DNA of 59,009 nt from Methanobacterium sp. (GCF_038562635.1 NZ_JBCFBO010000004.1:1-59009), one strand, 5' to 3'. Shown: positions 1-9,526, counted from the stretch's first letter. Numbers and translations are program-made. Notes: generated by a model from the letters alone, not told the origin.

Positions 1-248
1 TTTTTTTTTTATAATTAATTAAAAGTTTTTTTTAATAATAATTTGAATTGTATTTTTACACAGTTTTAATAATATTTTTATTAAGTTAATAATTTCACGA
101 GGGTGACTGTAAAGGTTCACTTGAGATTCTATACTGAATTTTAAAATCTTAGATATAATTTAACAAATTTTACAGGTATAACCTGATTATCTCTAAATTT
201 CAAAAATAATTTTAAATTTAATATAGGGATAAGTTAACTAAAACAAAG

Positions 249-330
249 TCATCGGTATATCTTTTTATCAGGCTTACTAATCTTATCGGAACTACTCTTT
301 CTAATATGAATTACTTGAAATTTTTGCTGC
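249..330 (-). pseudogene. Decayed C-terminal copy of the DUF488 gene
   Basis: Read on the minus strand this stretch encodes VIHIRKSSSDKISKPDKK and then a stop at 249-251. The intact DUF488 protein next door ends VIHIRKNSKIDKITNLDKK, so this is the tail of a tandem duplicate whose body is gone. The bases just upstream of it (about 316-360) resemble the flank of the palindrome arrays further right. No start or catalytic region remains, so it is not a gene. Confidence 0.7.
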
Positions 331-366
331 CTGCAAAACTAAATTTTCACTCCGGAAAATAGTTCA

Positions 367-852
367 TTAAAACAAAGTAGTTTGAATATCTTTCTTATCT
401 AAATTAGTTATTTTGTCTATTTTACTGTTTTTTCTTATATGGATTACTTCTAAACCTTTTTTAACAAGGGTTTGTGTTATCAGGTTATGCCTGTGGCAGT
501 TGTAAGGATCTTCTTCACTGCACGTTAAAACAATATCATTCTCATTATTCAGTTCAATTATTCTGTTTATCCCTTTGCTGTAACGGTCACTCATTGATAT
601 TAACCTGTAATTTACTTTACCGTTTTCATAATATTTATTATCTCTTGGTTTTCCACCGATATAGTCACCAAGGAATATGTATCGCATATCATTTTCTATC
701 AAACTTTTCTTGATATTTTCTCGGTTGAAATGGGATACAAACTTGCTGTAGGGTGAACTGCGCACATCTACTACAATATCTATTTTAAATGACTTCAGTA
801 TATCGACAAAAGATTCTTGAGTCATGCTGCTGTGACCTATCATGTAAATCAT
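367..852 (-). CDS. DUF488 family protein
   Basis: 161 residues, the usual size for DUF488. The N terminus MIYMIGHSS and the region VDVRSSP match the family start, and CSEEDPYNCHRH near residue 113 is the conserved Cys/His-rich signature. The biochemical function of the family is not established; members often sit beside defence or mobile genes. ATG at 852 fits the family start better than the in-frame ATG at 843. It is divergent from the NERD helicase at 1068, with about 215 bp between them. The tail of a second copy lies just downstream (249-330), which points to tandem duplication followed by loss. Confidence 0.85.
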   Translation of the reverse strand: MIYMIGHSSMTQESFVDILKSFKIDIVVDVRSSPYSKFVSHFNRENIKKSLIENDMRYIFLGDYIGGKPRDNKYYENGKVNYRLISMSDRYSKGINRIIELNNENDIVLTCSEEDPYNCHRHNLITQTLVKKGLEVIHIRKNSKIDKITNLDKKDIQTTLF

Positions 853-973
853 ATTATCATTTGTTATGTAATCGTTACAAATCCTTTTTTGAATTATTTA
901 ATTTTACGCGTTACTACTTTAAGATTAATATACTGTTTATTCTAAATATTTTTTAAATAATAAAATAACCAGA

Positions 974-983
974 CTTATAAAAA
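974..983 (+). promoter_or_regulatory. TATA-like box for the first NERD helicase
   Basis: CTTATAAAAA lies about 90 bp before the TTG start. The 70 bp between it and the gene align with the same stretch upstream of the second NERD helicase (17770-17848), including the shared TTAAATTGGG just before the start, so both paralogues seem to have kept their leader. Confidence 0.4.
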
Positions 984-1067
984 CTATTTTTAGTATAATC
1001 CACTACTATTATTATAGAATTACTGAATTTATAATTGAATTTAGTTTTAAATTGGGAGCTTTTTATT

Positions 1068-2810
1068 TTGAGTAACATGAGAATTTATCCTTCTTGGGAG
1101 AAAATCAAAAAATTTAAGGAACCTTTAACTGAAGGTGAAAATGCACTGGCCCGTTTTCTGGATGACAACTTACCTGAAGATTGGAAAATTTTTATAAAGC
1201 CTTACCTAAATAACGGCCGTCCTGATATTGTCATCTTAAACCCTAATGTAGGATTAATGATTTACTCTGTCAAGGAATGGAAATCTGTAAATTATGACCC
1301 TGAATACAACCTGGAAGAAACTTCAGCCTATATAAAGCAGGTGAATAATTACAGAAACAAGATAATTGAGCAAATAATTCCAGATATGGGTGAGAAAATC
1401 GATGAAAATAACAGATTATTTGCACTTGTACAGACTGGAATCTATATACATAATATAAGTGGAGACAATGCACGGGAACTATTTGACAACCGTAGTTATC
1501 CAACAATAGCAGGTTTCGATGACTTAACTGAAGAAAATGTTAACTATGTAGTTCCAGGTGCAGGTTTTGAAAGAAGCAGTTATATGCAAAAGGCATGGGC
1601 TGATGAAATAGAATTCTGGCTAAACCCTCCATTTCACAGTAAAAGACAGGGCGAAAAACTTAAACTAACTGCAAAACAAAAGAACCACTCAAAACCTAAG
1701 CCAGGACACAGGCGTATCCGAGGGGCTGCAGGCAGTGGAAAAACTCTGGTCATAGCATACAGGGCAGCAAAATTAGCAGCTGAAGGACATAAAGTTCTTG
1801 TAATGACCTTTAACCTCACACTCTGGCACTATATCAAGGATATGATCGCAAGGGCACCATTTGACTTTGAATGGAAAAACATTACATTCAACCATTTCCA
1901 CGGGTTCTGCAATGACATTTTAAATGAACTATCTGTACCAAAACCCAGTAAAAATTACTTCGATGAAGTTGTCCCGAAAGTGGAAGAGGCAATTTCTGAT
2001 ATCAACATTGACAGGTTCAAATTTGATGCTATACTTATCGATGAAGGTCAGGACTGTAAATGGGAATGGTACAATTTACTATCTAAATTTTTAAATGAAC
2101 GGGACGAGCTCCTGTTTGTCTGTGATAAAAACCAGAATATCTACGGGCGTGAACTCAGCTGGATTGACAATATGGCAAGTGTCAAGTTCAGAGGTAGATG
2201 GGGAGAGCTGAACACAATCTACAGGCTGCCGCCAAAAATAGGCTCAGTGGCCAATAAATTCAGCGAAACATTTGGCCTGGATAACATGATTGAATCAGAA
2301 GAATATGCACAGTTAACCCTTTTTGAAAGGCCGCCAATTTTTAAATGGAAAAATATAAAGCAGATGGACTGGCTCCATGAAATAAAAAATGCATACACCT
2401 TACTCAAATATCAACAGAGAGGCTTTGGAGAAGGCCAGGCATCTGATATCGTTATTTTACTTCCCACTAAAAAAATGGGAATGAAAGCTGTTAAACTGTT
2501 TAAAAAACGGAACATCGACGTGAACCATGTCTTTGAAGAGGATAGAACCAGATATTCTCGCCATAAAAAGGCGTTTCCACTTGAAGACAGCCGTTTAAAG
2601 ATAAGTACCATTCACAGCTTCAAGGGATGGGAAGCAATCCATGTTATCATGCTGATTCCCACAAGATGGAGCGGTGATGAAAATCTCGACTCTATGGTTT
2701 ACACTGCAATGACTAGAACTAGGAAAAATTTGATTGTATTGAACAGTCATGAGAGGTACATGCAGTTTGGCAGTAGTCTATCTAGAAAATCAGATGATAA
2801 AAATGAATAA
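1068..2810 (+). CDS. NERD-domain superfamily 1 DNA/RNA helicase (copy 1)
   Basis: About 580 residues. The N-terminal part (about 20-130) is a NERD nuclease-related domain with RPDIVILN and YSVKEWK as the D...xVK-type acidic/lysine pair. It is followed by a UvrD/Rep-like motor: Walker A GAAGSGKT near 219, LIDEGQD near 322, IYRLP, and a C-terminal STIHSFKGWEA plus AMTRTRKN. I take the TTG at 1068 as start rather than the ATG at 1035: the paralogue at 17849 starts with TTG in the same place and both have the GGG-rich stretch about 10 bases upstream. It probably unwinds and cuts DNA in defence or repair; this is inferred from the family. It converges with the helicase at 2812 with a single base between the stops. 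Codons are less AT-biased than in copy 2. Confidence 0.88.
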   Translation: MSNMRIYPSWEKIKKFKEPLTEGENALARFLDDNLPEDWKIFIKPYLNNGRPDIVILNPNVGLMIYSVKEWKSVNYDPEYNLEETSAYIKQVNNYRNKIIEQIIPDMGEKIDENNRLFALVQTGIYIHNISGDNARELFDNRSYPTIAGFDDLTEENVNYVVPGAGFERSSYMQKAWADEIEFWLNPPFHSKRQGEKLKLTAKQKNHSKPKPGHRRIRGAAGSGKTLVIAYRAAKLAAEGHKVLVMTFNLTLWHYIKDMIARAPFDFEWKNITFNHFHGFCNDILNELSVPKPSKNYFDEVVPKVEEAISDINIDRFKFDAILIDEGQDCKWEWYNLLSKFLNERDELLFVCDKNQNIYGRELSWIDNMASVKFRGRWGELNTIYRLPPKIGSVANKFSETFGLDNMIESEEYAQLTLFERPPIFKWKNIKQMDWLHEIKNAYTLLKYQQRGFGEGQASDIVILLPTKKMGMKAVKLFKKRNIDVNHVFEEDRTRYSRHKKAFPLEDSRLKISTIHSFKGWEAIHVIMLIPTRWSGDENLDSMVYTAMTRTRKNLIVLNSHERYMQFGSSLSRKSDDKNE

Positions 2811-2811
2811 T

Positions 2812-4908
2812 TCACCACGCGCTGAAAACAGAAGAATCAATTAATTTTAAAGAATTATTTTCAAAAACATCAATTGTATCTTCTTTGTTAAACAAGATCT
2901 GCATCTTAAGCTCTGCATGGTCTTTTTCAGGTAAATATTTGATGAATTTGTTTTTGATGAATTTCTTTGTTTTTTCTAGCATGAATTTCTCTAATTCCTC
3001 ATCATCCAGAATGTCTTTGATATTATCTGCTATATATTCAACATCGCTCATTTTTAGAATACCTTTAAATTTAAATGAAGAATAGTAAGGAGTGTCGTGA
3101 ACACTAACTATATCATAGTAAAATTTAAAAATGGAAGAAATTAGCGAGTTAACCTTAAAACCTGCAAACGTGTAAATAAAGACTTTGTTCTCTTCAAAAT
3201 AAAATTGAACTGGTATTTTGCCATTCTCAAAACCTGAAATTCTGCCCTCTTCTTCCAGATCTTTTATCATTTTAAGGCTGACCTCATCAAAATCATTTAA
3301 AAGTTCTTTATTGTAGTCTCCAAGCAGGATATCGTAGATTTTCCTGGTTAACAGGTAATCCATTACTCCCCCTTCACTGTGCCAGTTTGGAATCCCACCT
3401 TCTTTTGCCTTTTTAACTTTCAGCCTGAAATTATCATGGTCAGCTTTAGCTACTGTCCAGACTTCCCCACCTAAAACAAAATTGGAACCTTTTTCCAGTG
3501 TGCCGATAACAAATGCTGAATCTAAACTGCCAATAGTTTTGCGCCCGTCTAGGACTGTGAATTCATAAGTCGGCCAGAACACACTGTAAAATTCTAAAAA
3601 ATTCCTTTTTCCAAACTCTTTTTCAAAAGCATCTCCTAAACTAAGATATGGACCATTTTCTTCTATAAATCCTTTTTCAACCATATTGTCTATGAAATAT
3701 TGATATTCATCTTTGGAGATTTTAGAGAATACATAAGCCTCTTTAAGAATTAAAAACAGGTTCTTTTTTTTAATTCTTCCATATTCAAATATAGTGCTTA
3801 ATATCTGGTGGAAATAGATATCCTTTGGCTTTTCAGGTAATTTAATATGTTCTAATTTTTTCTCTTCTACTAGAGCTAGTTCTGCAAGTGACTTGACAAT
3901 TTCTTCCTCGCCGTCGCAGAGAAGTATAGTTCTCTGGATCTTTGTTCTCCTGCCGCTTCTTCCAACCTTCTGCAGGAAAGAGCTGACATTTGAAGGTGGG
4001 TTCTTCTGGATTACAACATCTATATTTCCTATATCAATTCCAAGTTCTAAAGTACTGGTACTTATCATCAGACCATTTTTAACCTGCTTGAAATTTCTTT
4101 CACTTTCTTCCCTCGCATCCTTATGGATGGAAGAGTGGTGGATAAATATATTTTTTACTTTCAAGTGTTTTTTAAATAAATTATGGTATTTTTCAGCTTC
4201 TTTACGGGAATGAACAAAAAAGACCACTTTTTTATCCAAATATTTGCTTACCGTCTGAATTATCTTGAAATCATCTGCATAAATCACTTTGTACTGGAAC
4301 GGCCTGCTGTTTTTATCTGCCACAACTTCGCTGTTTTCATTTGAAGTCAGCCAGTTTAAAATTGTCTCGGGGTTTCCTACCGTGGCTGATAACCCAATTC
4401 TGGAAATATCATTGCTGCAGTAAGCTTTAATTCTGCTGTTTATAATGGAATTAAGCTGTGTTCCCCTATCTGAATCAGCAAAATAGTGTATTTCATCTAT
4501 GATTATGTATTTTAAATTTTTAAAGATGGAATTCTTTATTTCACTGGACTTATTCATTAAAATGACTTCTAATGATTCAGGAGTGATCACGAGTATATCT
4601 GTGGGTTTTTTAATAAATGATGATTTTTGTGATGCTGTTACATCTCCATGCCACTTTGTTGCGGTTAGATCAAACTGATCACACCAGAATTCAATTCTCT
4701 GGTGGGTGTCGTTGATAAGTGCTTTAAGGGGGGATATGAAAAGCACGCTCATAGGTTCTAAATTGTTTTTGAGGATATCATCAAAGACTGGAATTAAAAC
4801 TGACTCTGTTTTGCCGGATGCAGTTGGAGCTATGACTAGCATGTCTTTTTTTCCTCTAAAACGAGGTATGGTGGCTTTCTGGATGGGGGTTAAATCCTTC
4901 CATTTCAT
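2812..4908 (-). CDS. brxHI: Lhr/BrxHI-type DEAD/DEAH helicase
   Basis: 698 residues from the ATG. Superfamily 2 motifs: Q-motif LTPIQ, Walker A APTASGKT (27-34), DEIH (about 138), SATVGNPE (about 174), STSTLELGIDIG and QKVGRSGRR (about 316), then an Lhr-like C-terminal half. It is last in the operon after the BrxD-like ATPase, the pairing seen in BREX type 2 loci. The reading frame continues upstream as ITHVFNTLDPRLQRFIANR, which looks like the conserved Lhr N terminus, but there is no ATG, GTG or TTG before the in-frame stop. An ATA at 4965, one base after the BrxD stop, is the best candidate (see findings). The gene symbol is by resemblance only. Confidence 0.85.
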   Translation of the reverse strand: MKWKDLTPIQKATIPRFRGKKDMLVIAPTASGKTESVLIPVFDDILKNNLEPMSVLFISPLKALINDTHQRIEFWCDQFDLTATKWHGDVTASQKSSFIKKPTDILVITPESLEVILMNKSSEIKNSIFKNLKYIIIDEIHYFADSDRGTQLNSIINSRIKAYCSNDISRIGLSATVGNPETILNWLTSNENSEVVADKNSRPFQYKVIYADDFKIIQTVSKYLDKKVVFFVHSRKEAEKYHNLFKKHLKVKNIFIHHSSIHKDAREESERNFKQVKNGLMISTSTLELGIDIGNIDVVIQKNPPSNVSSFLQKVGRSGRRTKIQRTILLCDGEEEIVKSLAELALVEEKKLEHIKLPEKPKDIYFHQILSTIFEYGRIKKKNLFLILKEAYVFSKISKDEYQYFIDNMVEKGFIEENGPYLSLGDAFEKEFGKRNFLEFYSVFWPTYEFTVLDGRKTIGSLDSAFVIGTLEKGSNFVLGGEVWTVAKADHDNFRLKVKKAKEGGIPNWHSEGGVMDYLLTRKIYDILLGDYNKELLNDFDEVSLKMIKDLEEEGRISGFENGKIPVQFYFEENKVFIYTFAGFKVNSLISSIFKFYYDIVSVHDTPYYSSFKFKGILKMSDVEYIADNIKDILDDEELEKFMLEKTKKFIKNKFIKYLPEKDHAELKMQILFNKEDTIDVFENNSLKLIDSSVFSAW

Positions 4909-4966
4909 ACGGTTTGCTATAAACCTCTGCAGCCTGGGATCTAAAGTATTGAAAACGTGGGTTATT

Positions 4967-6199
4967 CTACCACTCTTCCTCTACTTCTCTTTCTTCAAAT
5001 ATCTTCAAAATAGCGTCATCTGAATCTAATTCTGAAGGGTTCTGCTGAATAGTATCTAAGACACTTAAAAATGTCCTTACAAATTCTCTTGGAGTTGTTT
5101 TACCCCCAGTTAAAAGGGCATTATTTTCATGTATGTCAACAAGCTCATCTATGATGGAGTTCATCCTGGAACCCGCATCCCAGTCGTAAACCTGGGCATG
5201 CATTTCTATTATCTTAGACCCTAATTCTTTCAATTCTTCTTTTTTAAACCCTTCAAGCCTCATTATAGGTTTTCTGAGGTCTTTATGGTCTGTATCTAAT
5301 GCATCTTTTATCCGGTCATACAATGCCTGGTAAGAAGGTACTCCCTTCTTCTGGTCTTCGAAAAACTCGCTTGTACCTGCAAATATAAATAAAGTGCTTT
5401 CAAAGTTGCCTAAATTACACTCGTCAAATATAAAACGGATGTAATCGTAAGCTCCATCCCTTAGCTTTGTCATCTGGAGAGACCGGATATATTCAACTTC
5501 ATCTACCAATATTACAAGCCCGCTGTATCCTAAAGACCTTACAAATGCAGACAATGCCTCTAAAAATGTGAATGCATTTTCCTTGGTCACATCCCCTTTG
5601 ACCCCGAACTTCTTCTTGACTGCAAATGGGATGTTGGAGTCTCCCCGGAGCCATGCCTGTGCGTAATTTGCAGTTTCGGTGTCTCCAGAAATTAATGCAT
5701 CATGGTACTTTTCTATGGCAATTGCAAATGAATTAGAATACTTTCGAGTTTCTTCCAGGTCCTGGACCATATTTTCACTTACAATAGCATTCTGTCTTGC
5801 AGGGTCATCAGTTTCTTCCATTGCCACCATTCTAAGTCCAGTAAGCCACCTTTCAATGATGTGTTCCATGGAGGTCCCTGTTTTACACCTTAAAGTTTGG
5901 ACTATGTTCTTATACACTTCTTCAAACTTATAAAATGGGATATCACGGGTTATGGTTATTTTGGAAACTACGAAGTTGTCCTTAAATGCAATTTCCTCGA
6001 TTACTTTAAGCAGGAACGATTTTCCCCCGCCGTAATCACCTTCAAGGAATTTAGTTGCAGCTTTGCCGTTTTTTATTTTTTCAAATAAGCGTTTCATCTC
6101 TTCAATTTCAAGGGTTCTACCTACACATATCTCGGAAGTCCCCTTTGGCGGTACATTGCCTTCCTTTAAAGCGTGAATAATGTCTTCATAGTCGTCCAT
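4967..6199 (-). CDS. brxD: BrxD-like ATP-binding protein (DUF2791)
   Basis: 410 residues, typical for DUF2791. Walker A GDYGGGKSF near 55 and Walker B VILVDEVEYI near 230 are intact; PRLEGFKKEEL-like spacing and the C-terminal GGKTTPREFVR motif are also family features. In BREX type 2 this ATPase is encoded with the Lhr-type helicase, as here. AGGGGT six bases before the ATG at 6199 is a good ribosome site. It lies 9 bp after the EVE-like gene and about 60 bp before the helicase ATG, so the three form one operon. No PglZ, PglX or BrxC/PglY homologue is in the window, so this is a reduced, possibly independent module. The partnership is an inference from gene order. Confidence 0.85.
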   Translation of the reverse strand: MDDYEDIIHALKEGNVPPKGTSEICVGRTLEIEEMKRLFEKIKNGKAATKFLEGDYGGGKSFLLKVIEEIAFKDNFVVSKITITRDIPFYKFEEVYKNIVQTLRCKTGTSMEHIIERWLTGLRMVAMEETDDPARQNAIVSENMVQDLEETRKYSNSFAIAIEKYHDALISGDTETANYAQAWLRGDSNIPFAVKKKFGVKGDVTKENAFTFLEALSAFVRSLGYSGLVILVDEVEYIRSLQMTKLRDGAYDYIRFIFDECNLGNFESTLFIFAGTSEFFEDQKKGVPSYQALYDRIKDALDTDHKDLRKPIMRLEGFKKEELKELGSKIIEMHAQVYDWDAGSRMNSIIDELVDIHENNALLTGGKTTPREFVRTFLSVLDTIQQNPSELDSDDAILKIFEEREVEEEW

Positions 6200-6208
6200 G
6201 TAATACCC

Positions 6209-6997
6209 CTAAACTAGTTTTATATATCCAAATCTCTGTGAATTGCCCCTTGGGCCGTATAACTTAACTAAATTATCTGGATTTCTTGACGGGCTGTGCT
6301 TGAACCCTAACTTCCAGACGTTCTGCGAGTAATATTCAAATAGGTCTTCATAGCTCTTAAAAATGCCGTAACAATTTATAAATTTATGTAAAAGCCTGAT
6401 AAATTCCTTTATCTCAATCTGGTTGGACTCTTCAGTATTTTTAACTATTTCATAGGTACCTTTAATTGAGCCCATTAAAAATTCATCCATTGTAAAGGAC
6501 ATCTTCTCAAAATAAACAGGAAAAGTTTTACTTGAATTCATCCTGCGGGTTATATAGCTAAAATCTTCCTCTTTAATTTCTGTAAATTCAGATTTAAATG
6601 GATATGGCAGATTTTCTTTATTTTTTATAAATTCAAGGTCACTGGCAATGTCTTTTACAGGCACTGGTTCGGTGAAATATTTTATTCCCTTTAATTTAAT
6701 TTTTCTCCCTGATTTTAATGAGTCTAAAAGGTACTCTGGATCATCCAGTGTTTCCTCTACAGGGCCGTAGCCTATAAATGAAATACTTTCTTGAAATGGA
6801 GTGAAAAATAATATTTTATCTTCAGCCTTGACAGATTTTACGGCATTCGATTCTGGATTTGTGATATATAATATCCTTTGCTCATCTATCTTGCTTAAGT
6901 GTTCCTCATCTATTCGGCAAATCCAGTATTTTGAACTTTCACCTGCTGACTGTAATGTTTGCTGCTTGATATGAATCCCGCCTTTTAAAAGTAACAT
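6209..6997 (-). CDS. EVE/PUA-like domain protein, first gene of the BrxD-helicase operon
   Basis: 262 residues. The N-terminal half (about 20-110) has KYWICRID, VKAEDKILFF and FIGYGPVEETL, the strand pattern of EVE/PUA-like domains, which bind modified bases in nucleic acids. The second half (about 150-262) is a conserved-looking helical region with no family I recognise. As first gene before BrxD-like ATPase and Lhr-type helicase it could be the sensor that tells modified DNA from unmodified DNA; this is inference. The true start may be slightly downstream of the ATG at 6997, since the first eight residues are not part of the domain. Confidence 0.6.
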   Translation of the reverse strand: MLLLKGGIHIKQQTLQSAGESSKYWICRIDEEHLSKIDEQRILYITNPESNAVKSVKAEDKILFFTPFQESISFIGYGPVEETLDDPEYLLDSLKSGRKIKLKGIKYFTEPVPVKDIASDLEFIKNKENLPYPFKSEFTEIKEEDFSYITRRMNSSKTFPVYFEKMSFTMDEFLMGSIKGTYEIVKNTEESNQIEIKEFIRLLHKFINCYGIFKSYEDLFEYYSQNVWKLGFKHSPSRNPDNLVKLYGPRGNSQRFGYIKLV

Positions 6998-7101
6998 TCG
7001 CTTTTTAAATAAGAAGCCATAAGATGTATCTTGACTAAATAAAAATATCTAAGTGCATTAATTAATAAATTTTTCTTTAATCAATATAGAAAATAATAAA
7101 T

Positions 7102-7425
7102 CACTGCAAAACTATCAATGATTAAAGGATTTACAGTAGATTAAAGACTATCAAGAATTAGAGGTTACGGTAATAATCTAAATTATTGTTGGATTGTGTC
7201 ATATGGTACTTTAAATTGACTCTTAGACTATCAAGTATTAGATGATATAATGGGTTATTTATTATGGAGCATCTATAAATTATTGCAAACAATCAAATTA
7301 GAATATTTGGAGTAAAGATTACAAAGGGATGAAGGAGTTTAATGTCTGTAAACCATTGCAAAACTATGATTAGATGTTTTACAGGTAATATTGTTGTAAA
7401 TTAACTAAATACTATCAATCAGAGG
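7102..7425 (+). repeat. Reiterated, decayed copies of the 5' region of the coiled-coil gene
   Basis: The motif ACTATCAA followed by ATTAGAG-like sequence occurs at about 7107, 7147, 7227, 7367 (shortened) and 7407. At 7244-7266 the stretch GATATAATGGGTTATTTA closely copies the real gene start at 7425-7442, including the ATG, and opens a 21-codon reading frame (7250-7315) that begins MGYLL. The segments CTGCAAAACTATCAATGATTA (7103) and TTGCAAAACTATGATTAGA (7358) are a second matching pair. This is the only content I see between 6998 and 7430. Confidence 0.6.
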
Positions 7426-7430
7426 ATATA

Positions 7431-9473
7431 ATGGGCTATTTAATATGTGATACCTGTAATGATGTTTACAAATTACAGGACGGAGAATCACCAACGGAAT
7501 TTGACACCTGCCAGTGCGGCGGAAACCTGGAGTATTATGAGACATTACAAGATTTTGTAAGTCAATTCTATGATTTAAGTAATTTTAAATCTGAGGAAGG
7601 AAACTTACTCCTTAAAAAAGGTTATAATCAGCTGAAGAAAAAAAACAGGGACCTTAAAGAGGATTACTCTAAACTAAAAGATGCCAAGCTGGAACTTGAA
7701 AGTGAAATTCAGGAACTTAGAGAATTCCAGAACAAACTAAAAGATATTAATGCAGAAGTTGAAGAAGAAAACCTGGAATTAAAGGATAAGATAAATGCAA
7801 TTAGGGACAGATATTCGAAACTTGAAAATAAGAATTCTAAATCTGTAAACTATTCTGGAGAGCAGCTTTCCACATTAAAAGATAAGGGCAAGGAACTGGA
7901 AACAGAAAATTCTGACGTGATTGACTTATCTAAAAAGGACAATAATTTGAATTCAAAAGAGGCCCCAAGCCCTATAAATAAATTAGGCAGCATTGATTCT
8001 AATTTAAAGAAAAAATTAAAGGAATTAATAGGGATTAACCAGAAATTAAAGACAGAACTGGGCCACGAGTCCCTTAAACTCGCAAATTTAAGGAAGTTTA
8101 ATTACGGGTTAGAAAATAAAAATTCTGAGTTAAAACAGGAAATTTTGAGGTTAAAAGAATTTGAAGAGGACCATAAAAAGCTGAATTTCAAATATGTTGT
8201 TTTAGAAAAGCACAACCAGGAATTAATAAATAAACACCTGGAATTACATGAAAACCACAAAGAACTGGAAGAAAACTTTTCTAAACTGGAACAGGAAAAT
8301 TTCAAATTAAAAGAACTGGCAATTGATTATGAAGATTTAAACCAGAAATACGCTGATTTAGAGAAGTACAACGATAAGCTGTTAGCTAAAGATGCTGAGT
8401 TGGGTAAGAGTTACAATAAATTGAATGACAGCTTTTCTAGATTAGAAAAGGAGAATGTTAAACTAATCAGGAATGTTAGTTTAGATCCGGAATTAGAAAA
8501 TAAATATAGTGAACTATATGAAAATTACGCTAAATTGGAGGAAAAATTTTCTAAATTAGAAGAAGAAAACTTGAAATTAAAAGAAAGTGTTAATTCTAAT
8601 CCTGAATTAAAAACCAGTTATAATGAACTGCAGGAAAAGTTTTCGAAACTGGAAGAGGAAAACAGCGAGCTAAACAGTGAATTAAGTGAGCTTAAGGACA
8701 ACTTCTCTAATTTAAGGGAAACGAATCTTGAACTGAAGAGTTTCAAAGATGAAAATGAAGACCGGGAAAATAAATACAGTGAATTACTGAAGAAGTACTC
8801 TCAATTAGAGGAAAAAAGCAGTAATACAGCTGACCTTGAAAAACACAATGAAGAATTATCAAATGATAATTACAGGTTGGAAACTGATTTTAACCAGTTG
8901 AAAGCCAGATTATCTGAGTTGGAAGAAGATCTTAAAGTAGATGATGACCCAGACTCCAAATTAAAAACTCAATATGTCGAGCTGAACAGTGATTATCACA
9001 GGTTAAAAGTTGATCACTTCAATTTAAAGGAAAGATACCTGGCTTTGAAGGAGAAAAACAAGGCCAAAACCATAACTGTGGACTTTTCCGGCGAAAACAA
9101 GGACGATGCCTCTTTAAAAACCCATATTGTCTGCGAAGACTGCGGTCGAAAACTGCCTCTCTCCCAGTTTTACAAGACCAAATCCAATGAAAGGGGATAT
9201 ACATCACGGTGTAAAAGCTGTACTCGGAAAAGGAATGCTGCACAGGGACTTGTAGAACTGAGCAAGTACATAGATCTGGACACACCGTTTTCAAAGGATG
9301 AACTTAAAGTTGTAATTGGAGAACAGCAGTTTTCCGTCTTTGAAAATTATATGTGGGTCCTTTTAGAGCTGGATATCCTGACTTACCTTGAAGATGAGGA
9401 TAAGTATGTTTTAAAGTCTGATGATAATTTGAAGGGCTTCTGCGGGACTTATGGGATTTCATTAGCTTTATAA
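7431..9473 (+). CDS. Long coiled-coil protein with zinc fingers at both ends
   Basis: 680 residues. N terminus: CDTCNDVY and DTCQCGGNLEYY, a four-cysteine zinc ribbon. Residues about 60-560 are an almost unbroken coiled coil made of imperfect repeats of the type KLEEENLKLKE. Around 570-610 lies a second zinc finger, CEDCGRKLP followed by CKSCTRKRNA, and the end (about 615-680) looks like a small winged-helix-like domain. No signal peptide or membrane segment. Ribosome site GAGG lies just before the ATG at 7431. Function unknown; the layout suggests a cytoplasmic, DNA-associated structural or tethering protein. It is transcribed divergently from the EVE-BrxD-helicase operon, so a link to that operon is possible but unproven. 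Confidence 0.85.
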   Translation: MGYLICDTCNDVYKLQDGESPTEFDTCQCGGNLEYYETLQDFVSQFYDLSNFKSEEGNLLLKKGYNQLKKKNRDLKEDYSKLKDAKLELESEIQELREFQNKLKDINAEVEEENLELKDKINAIRDRYSKLENKNSKSVNYSGEQLSTLKDKGKELETENSDVIDLSKKDNNLNSKEAPSPINKLGSIDSNLKKKLKELIGINQKLKTELGHESLKLANLRKFNYGLENKNSELKQEILRLKEFEEDHKKLNFKYVVLEKHNQELINKHLELHENHKELEENFSKLEQENFKLKELAIDYEDLNQKYADLEKYNDKLLAKDAELGKSYNKLNDSFSRLEKENVKLIRNVSLDPELENKYSELYENYAKLEEKFSKLEEENLKLKESVNSNPELKTSYNELQEKFSKLEEENSELNSELSELKDNFSNLRETNLELKSFKDENEDRENKYSELLKKYSQLEEKSSNTADLEKHNEELSNDNYRLETDFNQLKARLSELEEDLKVDDDPDSKLKTQYVELNSDYHRLKVDHFNLKERYLALKEKNKAKTITVDFSGENKDDASLKTHIVCEDCGRKLPLSQFYKTKSNERGYTSRCKSCTRKRNAAQGLVELSKYIDLDTPFSKDELKVVIGEQQFSVFENYMWVLLELDILTYLEDEDKYVLKSDDNLKGFCGTYGISLAL

Positions 9474-9497
9474 ATTTGATTTTTGATTTTGCAAATA

Positions 9498-9526
9498 ACA
9501 GTAATTTTTTACTGTACTATTTTTTA
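9498..9526 (+). terminator. Hairpin terminator after the coiled-coil gene
   Basis: ACAGTAA and TTACTGT (9498-9504 and 9509-9515) form a seven-pair stem with a TTTT loop, followed by a T-rich run (9519-9526), 25 bp after the stop codon. Confidence 0.5.

Noticed and set aside
2812..6199. Complete BREX system
   Set aside because: Only BrxD-like and BrxHI-like genes are present; PglZ, PglX, BrxA, BrxB and BrxC/PglY are absent from the window.
9019..9294. 91-codon minus-strand frame within the coiled-coil gene
   Set aside because: It is the shadow of the C-terminal zinc-finger coding region of the plus-strand gene.
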